From positions 150,099-214,098 of the forward strand of contig JANQJS010000022.1 in NCBI GenBank assembly GCA_028281535.1: a DNA stretch of 64,000 nucleotides, written 5' to 3'. This document shows, one piece after another, positions 8,416 through 18,700 of the stretch (positions are counted from its first letter, which is position 1; each line of letters begins with the position of its first letter). The notes beneath the pieces are model-generated. The model saw only the letters and a program-made list of their open reading frames with translations. It searched no databases and was not told where the DNA came from. The position numbers were made by a program, and so were the translations under genes. This stretch comes from Sedimentisphaerales bacterium. GTDB lineage: Bacteria; Planctomycetota; Phycisphaerae; Sedimentisphaerales; SM23-30.

Positions 8416-10038
8416 TTGACACGTCACTGTCCCATTCTATTTTTATTGACGATTGTTCTATGCCAACAGCTTGTTCGTGGCCAGGAGAATCACTCAGATT
8501 ATTTAACCAATAAAATCAAACCAACGATAGCAACGGTCATCGCATTAGATTCAAACAATGAGCCCATTAACCGATGTTATGGTTTTTTTATTAACTCACA
8601 GGGATATCTGGTCACAAACTACCAGAGCATAAAAAATGCTCATGCATTATCCATCGTCACAAGCAACGGAATTTATCCTACAATCAGCATCTTGAATGAC
8701 TACAAAGCCGCCGACATGGCGCTTTTACTCGTCGATATCCCAGAAGAAGAGTGCAATTATCTTGCGATAAACAACGACACCGTCCGCCCAAATACGACCT
8801 ACTATTATTACAACAGTCTGAACAATACATTACAAAAAGGCGTACTGGGAAAAATACATTTACAAGATGACTATGTCAGCAAATTTCATATTTTGCAGAC
8901 ATGGGATAAGAATGTTACAGGATTGCCAGTACTTAATATCATCGGTCAGGTGATTGGAGTAATAAACCAAAGTAATGTTGAAACCATCAATCATTCGTAT
9001 GCTGTAACAGCTAACCAGATTCCACAAGACATATCTGAGGAAGGCGTTAAAACATTGTATGAATGGAATCTAAATGGGTTCACTCAGATAGCTCCGCCCC
9101 CAAAACCAGACACGTCATTTGATGACGGGCTTAATGCAGTCATGAGTCAGGATTACAAAAAAGCCATCGAACACTTTGAGCAAGTCGTTCACGACAATAA
9201 AGATCACGCAGAAGGATGGTACTATCTGGGCTACTGCTACAAACAAATGCTTGAAGTGAATGAATTGATGGAAGCAGGTATGGCAGATAGCTTTTCTATG
9301 TTGGCTCTGGCAAAGCCCAAAAAACGTAAAACTGCGATGGCTCAAACATTTCAACAACACATCTACCAACAGGCAATCATGGCATTAGAAAAGGCGATAG
9401 CCCTCAAGCCAAATTATATTGATGCATTAAAACTCTCGGCTGAAATTTATATCCAAATGGATTTGCCTCAGCAGGCCTATGAAAACTACCAGGATGTACT
9501 CTATTTTGACAAGAAGGATATGCAAGCCCGAAGATTCATCGAGCAAATGGAAGATCGTCCAAAATCAGGCCTTTCACAACCAGCGGTAAACCAGCTTCAA
9601 TCCAGCCAGAACTTTCTTGCTATGGGATTATCTGAAAAAGCATTAAAAAACTATGACTCGTTGATTCGAAAAGATTCTAAGAATACCACAGCCATATACA
9701 ATTACGGAGCGATGCATTTCAATATGGGGCGATATCAGTATTCCGTAAAAGCATTCGAGGAACTCTTAAAAATTGATCCGCACCATGTAAAAGCAAATTA
9801 CTATCTAGGGCTTTCCTACTATTGTCATGGCGAATTCGGTAAAGCAACCCAAGCATTCAAAAACACCCTGAAACTACAATCAAACCATCATCATGCCAGA
9901 TATTATTTAGGCTTGAGCTACCTCATCCTCAATGATTATCATGCCTCGATTGCGGAGTACAAACAACTCTACAAACTCAATGAAGAACTGGGTATTGAAC
10001 TATTTAACTTCATCATCCAATATGAATCAAAAAGTTGA
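8416..10038 (+). CDS. Exported trypsin-fold pseudoprotease with TPR repeats
   Basis: 540 residues. Signal peptide (residues 1-22), then a DegP/S1-type fold at about 30-205: GFFINSQGYLVTNYQ, DYKAADMALLLVD, NVTGLPVLNIIGQVIGVI. In active DegP enzymes these carry His, Asp and Ser; here the His position is Q70, Asp is kept (D100) and the Ser position is T168 in TGLP. The fold is kept but the triad is broken. From about 225 to the end there are at least five TPRs (AEGWYYLGYCYKQM, AIYNYGAMHFNMGRY, VKANYYLGLSYYCHGEF, HHARYYLGLSYLILNDY). Start is TTG 8416 with AGGAG 7 nt upstream. It is probably a periplasmic scaffold rather than a protease. Confidence 0.82.
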   Translation: MTRHCPILFLLTIVLCQQLVRGQENHSDYLTNKIKPTIATVIALDSNNEPINRCYGFFINSQGYLVTNYQSIKNAHALSIVTSNGIYPTISILNDYKAADMALLLVDIPEEECNYLAINNDTVRPNTTYYYYNSLNNTLQKGVLGKIHLQDDYVSKFHILQTWDKNVTGLPVLNIIGQVIGVINQSNVETINHSYAVTANQIPQDISEEGVKTLYEWNLNGFTQIAPPPKPDTSFDDGLNAVMSQDYKKAIEHFEQVVHDNKDHAEGWYYLGYCYKQMLEVNELMEAGMADSFSMLALAKPKKRKTAMAQTFQQHIYQQAIMALEKAIALKPNYIDALKLSAEIYIQMDLPQQAYENYQDVLYFDKKDMQARRFIEQMEDRPKSGLSQPAVNQLQSSQNFLAMGLSEKALKNYDSLIRKDSKNTTAIYNYGAMHFNMGRYQYSVKAFEELLKIDPHHVKANYYLGLSYYCHGEFGKATQAFKNTLKLQSNHHHARYYLGLSYLILNDYHASIAEYKQLYKLNEELGIELFNFIIQYESKS

Positions 10039-10045
10039 CCTGTTC

Positions 10046-10468
10046 TTAATGATCGAATCGAACAGGCTTGCGATTGGATTTGAGTTTACTGCGATGGATT
10101 TTATCATCTTTACGTTTTTGCTTTGAGGCTTTGGAAGGCTTTGTCGCAATACGAGCTTTTGGCTTAATGAGCGACTTTCTAACCATAAGTTTAAGTCGAT
10201 TGAGAACTTCGTCTCGATTACGAATTTGCTGGCGATGGCGGTCCGATTCAAGAATCAACTTTCCCTCCTGAGTCATTCGTGTACCAGCCAGTACAATCAA
10301 ACGCTTTTTAGCAACCGCAGGAATATCGTAGCAACTGATTAAATCAAAGGTTAATTGCGCACGAGTATTGACCTTATTCACATTCTGGCCACCCGGACCA
10401 CGGGATCGAACAAATCGAATCTGAATCAGCGAATCAGGGATAGAAATTTTCTCATTTACGACCAACAT
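10046..10468 (-). CDS. arfB: Alternative ribosome-rescue factor ArfB (peptidyl-tRNA hydrolase)
   Basis: 140 residues, the ArfB/YaeJ/ICT1 size. The catalytic GGQ is at residues 26-28 within FVRSRGPGGQNVNKVNT, the family signature, and the C-terminus is a long basic tail (KPKARIATKPSKASKQKRK) that enters the empty mRNA channel of stalled ribosomes. It hydrolyses peptidyl-tRNA on non-stop complexes. It lacks the stop-codon-recognition domains of full RF1/RF2, so it is not a release factor fragment. It converges with the pseudoprotease gene, leaving only 7 nt between stop codons. Confidence 0.93.
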   Translation of the reverse strand: MLVVNEKISIPDSLIQIRFVRSRGPGGQNVNKVNTRAQLTFDLISCYDIPAVAKKRLIVLAGTRMTQEGKLILESDRHRQQIRNRDEVLNRLKLMVRKSLIKPKARIATKPSKASKQKRKDDKIHRSKLKSNRKPVRFDH

Positions 10469-10574
10469 ACAGGGGTTATAACGGAAAATCTCAAAAAATC
10501 AAGCATCCTTTACCCCACTCAGCATCAATCAATGGTATGTCACAGCATGCCTGAACTGCAAAACCAATGTATGA

Positions 10575-11387
10575 TTAAGCTACAATGGGTTTGAGCTTTT
10601 GTTCGATGTAGACGCCATCTTGCATAGTGATGCCATCAGGATCGGGAATCGCGGCGTCGCATTCATCTTCGACGATGATCCAGCCGGAATAATCAGTGTC
10701 TGCTAAAAATTGGGTGATACCAATAAAATCAATAGAACCTTCTCCCATTGCAGCCCACGTACCATCGGTGTTCATGTCTTTGTAATGCACATGATTGATG
10801 AGATCACGAAATTCTTTCATCATGCCCAAAGGATCCATACCTCCTTTGGCTATATGACCCACATCAGGGATCCAGCCAAGTTCTGGACCCAAACCATTTA
10901 AGAGCACCCCATAATCTTCTGCTGTGCGAAAAATAGAACTGGCAGGAGAATTGGGATGATAACCACATTTGAGTCCCTGATCTGTTGCACGTTTAGCAAT
11001 CTCGTTGGCACAACTGAGCAGGTTATCCTGTTTTTGCTCAAGATGATCTCGACTTTCGCCAGGCATCTGACAGAGAGCCAACATCGTTTCAGGGAATTCT
11101 TTTAGAAACTCAATGGTCTTATCTGCATTGGCTTTTTCCTGTTCGGTTTCTTGAGGATTTAGCCAATCTTCCACCAAACAAACGGCGGCGAATTCAATAT
11201 CATTATTGTTCAGTTCTGCGGCCATGACTTGTGGATCGTAAAGCTCACCCAAAAACTGAACTTCTGGTTCAACGCCCGCAAAGCCAGCTTTATTGGCAAT
11301 ACCCATAATGTGAGGTAATTTTCCAATATATTTTTCGCCTGACATTTGCCAGGTATAAGTTTGACAGCCAATTTGAATCTGAGCCAT
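10575..11387 (-). CDS. Sugar-phosphate isomerase/epimerase (TIM barrel, IolE-like)
   Basis: 270 residues, AP-endonuclease-2/xylose-isomerase-like barrel. Visible motifs: IGCQTYTWQM at the first strand, KAGFAGVEPE, CGYHPNSPASSIF, LGWIPDVGHIAKGGMDP (metal-binding D..H), NHVHYKDM, GEGSIDF and WIIVEDECD (C-terminal acidic ligand). The pattern resembles inosose dehydratase and related isomerases, but the substrate cannot be fixed from sequence. Last gene of a five-gene operon; AAGGAGG lies before ATG 11387 and 20 nt separate it from the hydrolase gene ahead. Confidence 0.85.
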   Translation of the reverse strand: MAQIQIGCQTYTWQMSGEKYIGKLPHIMGIANKAGFAGVEPEVQFLGELYDPQVMAAELNNNDIEFAAVCLVEDWLNPQETEQEKANADKTIEFLKEFPETMLALCQMPGESRDHLEQKQDNLLSCANEIAKRATDQGLKCGYHPNSPASSIFRTAEDYGVLLNGLGPELGWIPDVGHIAKGGMDPLGMMKEFRDLINHVHYKDMNTDGTWAAMGEGSIDFIGITQFLADTDYSGWIIVEDECDAAIPDPDGITMQDGVYIEQKLKPIVA

Positions 11388-11407
11388 GGTTTCCTCCTTA
11401 TTGCCGC

Positions 11408-12208
11408 CTAGTGTTTTTGCATAAAGGCGGATGTTTTACTATTAAAGGTCATTAAATCTTCCCAATGATGGGCATGCCCGCAGCCTTCCAGGACCAGCAT
11501 TTCAGAACCGGTAATATTATCGTGAAGGTACTGAGAAAAATTAAATGGTGTAAAGATATCCTTATCGCCAATGGTAATCAGCGTGGGTACTTTGATTTCA
11601 CTCAAACGAGCGGTGGTATCATGACCGATGCACGCATCGCATTGAGCAGAAAATGAATGGTCCGGCATCATATCCGCGGCGTTCGCCTGACCTTCTTCCT
11701 GGCCTTCAGCTAAATCATCATAATGTTTTTCATAATGATCCGCGGCAAAGATCCATAACTGAATCAATTTCAGAAAATCACGCATCTCTACTTTGGGACG
11801 CACATCACGAAAATGATCAAACACAATCTGTGCATATTTATCACACTTAGCCCAGGTACTCACCAACACCAAGCTGCGTACTTTTTCTGGATGATTAAGA
11901 GCCAGCATCTGACCAATTGCTCCGCCCATCGATATACCATTAATATGAGCTTTCTCGATATTCAACGCATCCATCAAACCAGCAACATCATTGGCCATCA
12001 TTTCAGTGGTATAAGGACCATCAGGTTTATCGGATTGTCCGGCACCGCGATTATCCATAAGAATACAGCGAAAATGTTTTTCATAGGCTTTGACATGATC
12101 TTCCCAAAGAGAACCATCTGCCCCCAGCCCCATGATTAAAATCAACGGATCGCCCTGCCCTCGCTCTTCATAATGAATTTTTATTCCATTGGCCGTTACA
12201 TCAGGCAT
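11408..12208 (-). CDS. Alpha/beta-fold hydrolase
   Basis: 266 residues. Canonical alpha/beta hydrolase layout: oxyanion motif LILIMGLGADGS (23-34), DNRGAGQSDKP (52-62), nucleophile elbow GISMGG (Ser near residue 95), late acid in TIGDKDIFTPF and catalytic His in LEGCGHAHHWE. It is most like 3-oxoadipate enol-lactonase and other C-C bond or ester hydrolases. It follows the upstream isomerase gene with 2 nt between stop and start, with TGGAGG before the ATG, so translation is probably coupled. In this operon it may open a sugar lactone or ester (inference). Confidence 0.87.
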   Translation of the reverse strand: MPDVTANGIKIHYEERGQGDPLILIMGLGADGSLWEDHVKAYEKHFRCILMDNRGAGQSDKPDGPYTTEMMANDVAGLMDALNIEKAHINGISMGGAIGQMLALNHPEKVRSLVLVSTWAKCDKYAQIVFDHFRDVRPKVEMRDFLKLIQLWIFAADHYEKHYDDLAEGQEEGQANAADMMPDHSFSAQCDACIGHDTTARLSEIKVPTLITIGDKDIFTPFNFSQYLHDNITGSEMLVLEGCGHAHHWEDLMTFNSKTSAFMQKH

Positions 12209-12210
12209 GA

Positions 12211-13116
12211 TTAACCTCCAGCTTTTTCACTTAAAATATTTTTGATAAAAGGCACAGCATGTTTGGCATCTTTATCGGTGGTTGGACAGAAACAAAAATC
12301 AACCGTCCACCATTCGAGCCCTTCAAGATGAGGCTGCAAGGCGGACAAGACTTCTTTGAAATCAATATGACCTGTACCAAACGGTGCATGCGTACTTGTT
12401 TCATCATCATGTAATGTGCCATCTGAATCAATTAGATGAAAGTGGCCAATTTGACCTTTGAGTAAATCGGCTAATGCAATCACACCGCCATCCAATAATT
12501 CTTTATCTTTCGTTTGGCGAGCACCTATGACGGCCACCATATAGGCGTGGCTGGTATCAAAGAGTGCAGTAAAATTTGAATGATTGGTTTCATCTATCGC
12601 ACGCTTAATTTCACTGGGACTATTGAGCCAAAAACCTGGTTCAAATTCCCAAACGAGTTTTACGCCAGATTTTTGACAAACATCTGCTGCAGCTCTCCAA
12701 TTATCTGTTAGCAGCTGCAAACGTTTTTCATATTCATCAGGTGCATGTTTGTCTGGCGGACTAATCGTATCGACTCGCAAAATGGAAATATCCATATTAT
12801 TGCAAAACTTCAGGCACTTATCTACTTCAGCTAGAAACTTTGCCTGATCGACTTCAGCTGGCGGCACATCACGAAAATCAGGTGCATAGCCAGAAATACC
12901 AAGCCCGAGATCAGCAATTTCTTTTTTCAATTCATTGCACTTTTCAGGTGTATCATAATCCTCAGGATGAGGGTGCGGCTTAAAGCCATTGATTTCTACG
13001 CCATCATAACCCGCATCGGCGGTGTATTTAATGAGCTTGGAAAAGGACCAGGGATCGCTTTCGAATGGACCAAACGAAAAGGCCCAGCTTCCCAAAGATA
13101 TTTTAGGATCTGCCAT
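12211..13116 (-). CDS. Sugar-phosphate isomerase/epimerase (TIM barrel)
   Basis: 301 residues, same superfamily as its two operon partners but clearly distinct in sequence. Motifs: ISLGSWAFSFGPF, DAGYDGVEINGF, VKLVWEFEPGFWLNS (metal-binding Glu), NFTALFDTSHAYM (Asp/His ligands), GQIGHFHLIDSDGTL, GTGHIDFKEVL and WWTVDFCFCP at the C-terminal strand. AAGGAAA stands 9 nt before ATG 13116. Probably a cytosolic isomerase or epimerase of a carbohydrate breakdown route; exact reaction not determinable. Confidence 0.84.
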   Translation of the reverse strand: MADPKISLGSWAFSFGPFESDPWSFSKLIKYTADAGYDGVEINGFKPHPHPEDYDTPEKCNELKKEIADLGLGISGYAPDFRDVPPAEVDQAKFLAEVDKCLKFCNNMDISILRVDTISPPDKHAPDEYEKRLQLLTDNWRAAADVCQKSGVKLVWEFEPGFWLNSPSEIKRAIDETNHSNFTALFDTSHAYMVAVIGARQTKDKELLDGGVIALADLLKGQIGHFHLIDSDGTLHDDETSTHAPFGTGHIDFKEVLSALQPHLEGLEWWTVDFCFCPTTDKDAKHAVPFIKNILSEKAGG

Positions 13117-13149
13117 GAGAGTATTTCCTTTTGTTGAATGAAAAACGGT

Positions 13150-13992
13150 TTAGGAGTTCGCCCACATCTTTTTAATGAAAGCCAATCCTTCAGTTAATAC
13201 TTCATCGGGTGGTGAAGGTTCGCGCCAAACGCTAATTGCTGAGGCAAATTCTGGAATAGCCAGTGAAAAAGCTTCCAACGTCAACCAACCATCATAGCCA
13301 ATCGATTTTATCGCAGAAAAACTTTCCTGCCAATTGACCTGGCCAAGCCCTGGGGTGCCCCGATCGCTTTCACTAATGTGAACATGAGCAATTTCATTCG
13401 CACATTTTTTTACAGTGTCTGTAATATTTTTTTCTTCAATATGGCTGTGATGCGTATCATACATCATCTTGCAATTGGGATGATCGACCGCTTTGACCAA
13501 AGCCTGAGCATCAGCTGCCGTTGAAAGAAAATAACTTTCAAATCGATTGAGGAATTCAGGAGTTAAAGTGACCCCCACGGTTTGAGCATGCTCTGCCACT
13601 TGATTCAATGTATCTGCACACCATTTTCGCTCATCCGCTGTTGGAGGTGCCCCAGTAAATGAACCGTACGCCGAGTGAATTGGTCCACCTAAAATCTGGC
13701 TACCTAATGTCGCTGTAATATCGACAATGGATTTCAAATGATCGACTGCTGCATTGCGAATAGCCGCATCTGGGCTCACAGGATTGGCTTCTGGTGGCGG
13801 TGAAGTAATACAAGTACAATCGAGTCCAAGTTGCTGAATTTCCTTTGCGATAGGTTCGTAATGCGCCAGATCACCTTGTCCTAAAGGAAATTCAATACCA
13901 TCATATCCAATATCTTTAATTTGTTTCAGCAAACCATAATGGTCTGCTGAAACAAAGTCTGTCCATAATAATAAATTAATACCAATTTTCAT
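13150..13992 (-). CDS. Ketose 3-epimerase-like TIM-barrel protein
   Basis: 280 residues. Of the three barrels in the operon it is closest to the D-tagatose/D-psicose (allulose) 3-epimerase family. It carries the expected metal ligands in order: Glu in LTPEFLNRFE, Asp/His in KMMYDTHHSHIEE, His in AHVHISESDRGTPG (which also has the family's ESxRGxPG) and Glu in WLTLEAF. These enzymes epimerise free ketoses at C3 with Mn or Mg. It lies directly after the MFS transporter gene (17 nt), consistent with acting on the imported sugar. Confidence 0.83.
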   Translation of the reverse strand: MKIGINLLLWTDFVSADHYGLLKQIKDIGYDGIEFPLGQGDLAHYEPIAKEIQQLGLDCTCITSPPPEANPVSPDAAIRNAAVDHLKSIVDITATLGSQILGGPIHSAYGSFTGAPPTADERKWCADTLNQVAEHAQTVGVTLTPEFLNRFESYFLSTAADAQALVKAVDHPNCKMMYDTHHSHIEEKNITDTVKKCANEIAHVHISESDRGTPGLGQVNWQESFSAIKSIGYDGWLTLEAFSLAIPEFASAISVWREPSPPDEVLTEGLAFIKKMWANS

Positions 13993-14009
13993 AAATAAAT
14001 TCCACGGTA

Positions 14010-15593
14010 TTAGTGGCCAGCACTACCGATATCTACCGGCTTATAGCCACCTCGAGATTTAAAGTAAAGAATCATCAAAATATAACCAACCAACATAACA
14101 ATCGGGAAGATCGCTACCTGGTATAATGCGTTTTTCTTTGCACCATCCTGAACACCTTTGATAACAGCTTTATCATCATCGCTTGCTGCAGCCAGCTTAT
14201 CGTTATCAATCGGTTGGTATTTACCAAAGACACTTAATTTCTCTTCACCAATCACCTGCGCATGGATGGCTGGGTTTGCCTTGAGTAATTCCTTATCGAT
14301 GGTTTTGTCTTGCAAATTACCCAGCAATGGACCACCCACAATTCCAGCTCCAAGCATACCTACACCGGCAATGGCATTCAATGTTAAGGCTCCACCCTTT
14401 GGAAATTGCTCAGAAACAACCCCCAGCATCGTCGGCCAGAAAAAGGTCTTACCGATACCATAAAGTGTCGCTGCAATAAGAATGGCCATACCTGCTGCTT
14501 TTGACAAGAAGACCAGGCCGACAGCTGCTAATATACTACAAACAACTAATAAACCTAATGGCGATAACTTATGGACAATGGGACCGGCATAGAACCTCAA
14601 TACCATCATAATGAATGAGGTGTAGACCAATACCCAACCGGCTTGTAGGCCTAGTTTCTTCATTTCAGGTTCCATCAAAGCGGTAATCCAACTATCCACA
14701 CCTAATTCTGTCGTCGCCAGTGGAATCATAATCAATAGCAATAGAATAAACATGGGACGGCCTAAAGATTTTACATACAGCCCATATCCAACAACCAACA
14801 CAGCTCCAATAATTATCTGGGCAGTGTTTGACCAAGCAAAGACACGGCCAATTTCTCGTACAACTAAGAAGACAACAATTAAAGCACCAATGGCACCAGC
14901 TTCTTTTAACATATCTAGGTAAGAAACCCCAGCTGCTACACGCTCATTAACAGGAAACTTACATTTTAGCATCATAAGCCCATAAGCAATCGCAGGAATG
15001 AAAATCAAAGCAACTTTATACTGCCAGTGAACTTCAGCGCCTAAAAAGAGTGCTAAAATACCTGCTAATACCAAACCACCAGGCCAACCGGCATGGAGTA
15101 TATTGAGCCATTTTGTTTTGTCTTTGGAAAATAAGGTTGCAACGACAGGGTTAATCACAGCCTCAACCGTTCCATTTCCTAACGCAAAAATAAAGTTTCC
15201 GAAATAAAGCATCCAGTAGCCTTTACTTTGCCCCGCAGCAACAGCTTCAGCACTCGCCCCTTCAGGTGCAAGTACCATCGGAGCACATATCGTAATAATG
15301 GCATAAGCTATGTGACTAAAAAAAGCAAAAACCATAGCGCGACCATATCCAACTTTATCAATCACCAAGCTGAATAAAATAATACTGATCGCAAACGGCC
15401 ATAAGCCAACACCAAAAATCTCACCCTTTTGTGTTTCATTCAAATTAAACTGAATCGCCCACTCATCGATCACCTGTATCCTAACAATAAATCCGAATGC
15501 CGTTGCGATCAGTGAAATAAAACAGGCCCAAAACAAAAATTTATTTTGAGCAGACCCATTGTCAGTTGCCGCTTGATTTGCATCAGTACTCAT
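14010..15593 (-). CDS. Major facilitator superfamily transporter (sugar-type)
   Basis: 527 residues with about 12 membrane helices: e.g. FWACFISLIATAFGFIV, ISIILFSLVIDKVGYGRAMVF (motif A-like DKVGYGR), FGNFIFALGNGTVEAVI, GLVLAGILALFLGA, ILLLLIMIPLA, TLYGIGKTFFWPTMLGVV, MLVGYILMILYF. An extra hydrophilic stretch (about 425-490) sits before the last helix. NGTVEAVINP resembles FucP/glucose-type MFS permeases. First gene of the catabolic operon, with GCAGGAG before ATG 15593, so it is the probable uptake step. Confidence 0.88.
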   Translation of the reverse strand: MSTDANQAATDNGSAQNKFLFWACFISLIATAFGFIVRIQVIDEWAIQFNLNETQKGEIFGVGLWPFAISIILFSLVIDKVGYGRAMVFAFFSHIAYAIITICAPMVLAPEGASAEAVAAGQSKGYWMLYFGNFIFALGNGTVEAVINPVVATLFSKDKTKWLNILHAGWPGGLVLAGILALFLGAEVHWQYKVALIFIPAIAYGLMMLKCKFPVNERVAAGVSYLDMLKEAGAIGALIVVFLVVREIGRVFAWSNTAQIIIGAVLVVGYGLYVKSLGRPMFILLLLIMIPLATTELGVDSWITALMEPEMKKLGLQAGWVLVYTSFIMMVLRFYAGPIVHKLSPLGLLVVCSILAAVGLVFLSKAAGMAILIAATLYGIGKTFFWPTMLGVVSEQFPKGGALTLNAIAGVGMLGAGIVGGPLLGNLQDKTIDKELLKANPAIHAQVIGEEKLSVFGKYQPIDNDKLAAASDDDKAVIKGVQDGAKKNALYQVAIFPIVMLVGYILMILYFKSRGGYKPVDIGSAGH

Positions 15594-15642
15594 AACCTTA
15601 CTACTCCTGCATGTTAAAGATATGTAACCAGAATCCCATAAT

Positions 15643-15687
15643 ACAATTATGAATTGTGGTCGTAGCTTAACCCTTCTATCAAGCTAC
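15643..15687 (-). promoter_or_regulatory. Two inverted repeats in the leader of the MFS/epimerase operon
   Basis: Downstream of the predicted start of transcription are two perfect inverted repeats: ACAATT-ATG-AATTGT (15643-15657) and GTAGCTT-12 nt-AAGCTAC (15662-15687). Either could be a repressor operator for the sugar operon. No local regulator gene is present in the cluster. Confidence 0.45.
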
Positions 15688-15713
15688 CAGTTAACACAAT
15701 AAAAATTTCACAA

Positions 15714-15741
15714 ATTATAGTTGGATTAGCGTTTATGTCAA
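15714..15741 (-). promoter_or_regulatory. Sigma70 promoter of the MFS/epimerase operon
   Basis: Minus strand: perfect TTGACA (15736-15741), 16-nt spacer, perfect TATAAT (15714-15719). It is about 120 nt before the start codon of the transporter gene. Confidence 0.75.
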
Positions 15742-15780
15742 GAAATCATATAAAACGATTATCGGGCCTACTTTCTATAC

Positions 15781-18700
15781 TTAATTGTCAGGAATATGAT
15801 GAATGGTTAAACAAATTGACTCATTATATTCGGTTCCATCTATTCCTTTCAGGTTCGACAGATCTATTTGCATTTGCTGGACAGGCTGAATCTCTGGAAT
15901 TTTGATAAATAATGTTTTCCGATCATCTTTGAGCAAAACAGATTCCACGTAAACTTGATCATGACCCTCTCGATCAGGGTCGCTGATTTTCATCTCAGGT
16001 GAGCCATACTCAGGCGTCCGTTGATATTGCCATTGCTCTATGGAATAGCTCTCAATATTTTCAGCCGATTCTTTATCAAGTTCAAAACTAAAAATTAACT
16101 CAATCCCACCAGCGACGACATTGGTCTGCAGCACGTTATAAAATGGTTTTCCGGTGTAACGAACTCGCTGGAGACATCCTTCTTTTTTTGCATTGCCATG
16201 ATCCCAACCAGTCAGTCCAACCACATAGACTTGACCATCATATGGATTTTGTCGAACCCGCATAAGTCCTGAATCAAAATCCAATGGCAACTGAATTAAT
16301 GAAGCTTGCGTAACTCCTGCAACATCTTGCATCATTAAATAATACATTCGCCTTTGTGTAAATACGGTATGAAGCACATGATGATTCAATGGCCCCCATC
16401 TCTCATCATCAATCCAGAGCTGGCTGGCACTGGACATATCCCAACTATAAGGAATCCATAGCATCGGTTGTTGATATGACGTTGGCATAGACAAACTTTC
16501 AACATCTAGCTTACCCCCATCCGGTGCCCAATCGTCACTTTCAGTGCTGTACCAAAAACCATAATAGGCATCTTTTTTCAGAACACTGATTTTAGACGAT
16601 GGCACCCATTGGCCCTGGTTATCTGTAATGAAAATTTTCCCAGGCGCCGACCCCATACCATTAGGCGTTCTCAAACCCGTTGCCCACACAACCCCTTCTT
16701 TGCCATCAGGTGAAATCCGCATAACTGAGCCAGGCAACTTATAATCAGTATACATCCCTGATTTAGAATAATACAAATACCCTTCTTCATCTGTCACCAA
16801 ATCGAAACAATAAGCATGAAAATAAGTCGACACATCTGGATCGGCAAAGAAACTTTCATAAAAATCGGCCTCACCATCTTGATTGTAATCATGTAAACGT
16901 ACAATGCGATCTCGACAGGTAACATAAATTTGATCATTAATCACTTTAAGCCCCATCGGCTCAAACAACCCCGCAGCAAAACGTTTCCACACCACTTTCT
17001 CAAGTTTGTCATCAATACCAGAGACAATCCAGACATCACCACCATAAGTACTCACGGCACATCGACCATCAGAAAAGAAATCCAAGGCACTGGTTCGCAT
17101 CCATGCCCCATAGGGGTTTTGCTCGGGTAACTCAATTGTATCAACAACGTAAGGTTGATGACTCTGGCTTACTTGCCCTTTCGTGAAAACAACTTCTGGC
17201 CATCTAAGCGGACCACCTTGAGTCATTGCTTGCAAGCTGGACATACTTTTTATCTGAAGATTATGAAATTGTTCACTAGCATATTTTGCAAAAGTATCCA
17301 GAGCATTACTGCCCAAGCCAGCTGTTTGATAGAGAAAAATGGATATTCTATTCTTCGTCGCCGGAATATGTAGTAGCAAACGATGCTGATCATCGATTTC
17401 CAATGTTGCACTAGGACGAGCACCAACTAACGCGGCAGTCACAAACTGCTGTATCATACCGGTCGACATATCCAACCCAGCAGATACCACCATATTATTG
17501 TAATCGTATCCATTATTTGCGAGCGCTGAACCATCCTGTACAATCATAGGACCATAATAGTCAGGAGCAACCCCCTCGAGCTTAGCAACACAAAGGGTTA
17601 GTGGCTGATCGCCGGCTTCAATTTCCATACGATGAGAAAGAATGTAATGCCCATCGACTTGAGATACAGAAGGTGTTGCTAATACATTTCTTCCCAGCAC
17701 ATCATAATTAAGAATCAATCGATCACTATTTACATGGTAACCATGATAATCCAGCCATTCTTTTTTTAAAGGGGATCTGGGAGGAAGATCTTGTTTAATG
17801 TCATCATAGGTTTCTGAATAAATCCAATGCCAATGATTCATTCCTTTCAGAATAATACCATCAGGACTTGGCGTCCCCTCGCCTCGCAATTTGTAATGCT
17901 GCGTCTCAAAGAGATTCAAAAAGCCCCCATACCACATATCTGCAATTTCCATACGATGCAGATCATAACAAATAGTAACATCATCATTTAATTTTACAGT
18001 TAATGCGCTGCTGACACGATTTTCCAATTGGCTGGCCAGAGCCAGCCCAAAATCACGCTTAATTTCTCTCTCTTTAATTTGCCCTTTTCTAATATTTACT
18101 TTGGGCAGAGAATCAAGATATTCCTGATCTACTTTCGTATATTGTGAAGGATTAGATTCCTTAAAAAACTCCTCCCGCATAAAATGTATAATATCATACC
18201 GCTGAGAATCATCGAGAAAAAGCTGCGGTGCCATATTGTTGAAACCATCTGTTAAGGTCCGAAATAAACGATATGGATCTGAACCATTTTTTAAGATATC
18301 TTTGCGAAATGTTTTAGCAGCCAGGTTTGTTGCTTTATATCCTGTTACACCATGACAACGAGCACAATTTTTTTGATAAAGCGTATTCCCGCGACGCAAA
18401 GATTCTGCATTCCATCTTGAAATAATTCCAGCATGATCGACTGAATTTAATATGACTTTTTGATCTTCTGGTAAAAATAATTCTTTGACAAATTCGATTC
18501 CCTCAGGATTATTTTCACAAAATGGCTTACTTTGATCAATGGCCTCTTTCACAATCGACTCCATAGATCGAATCGTTTCTATTAGCGCGTATTCCAAATA
18601 ATAGTCCAATGGCTCTTGAATTGCCATTAAAGCAAATTCAGCATTTTCCAGTGAAGGCATATCACTCAAAGCAACAATCATTTCAAGACGAACACGCGGA

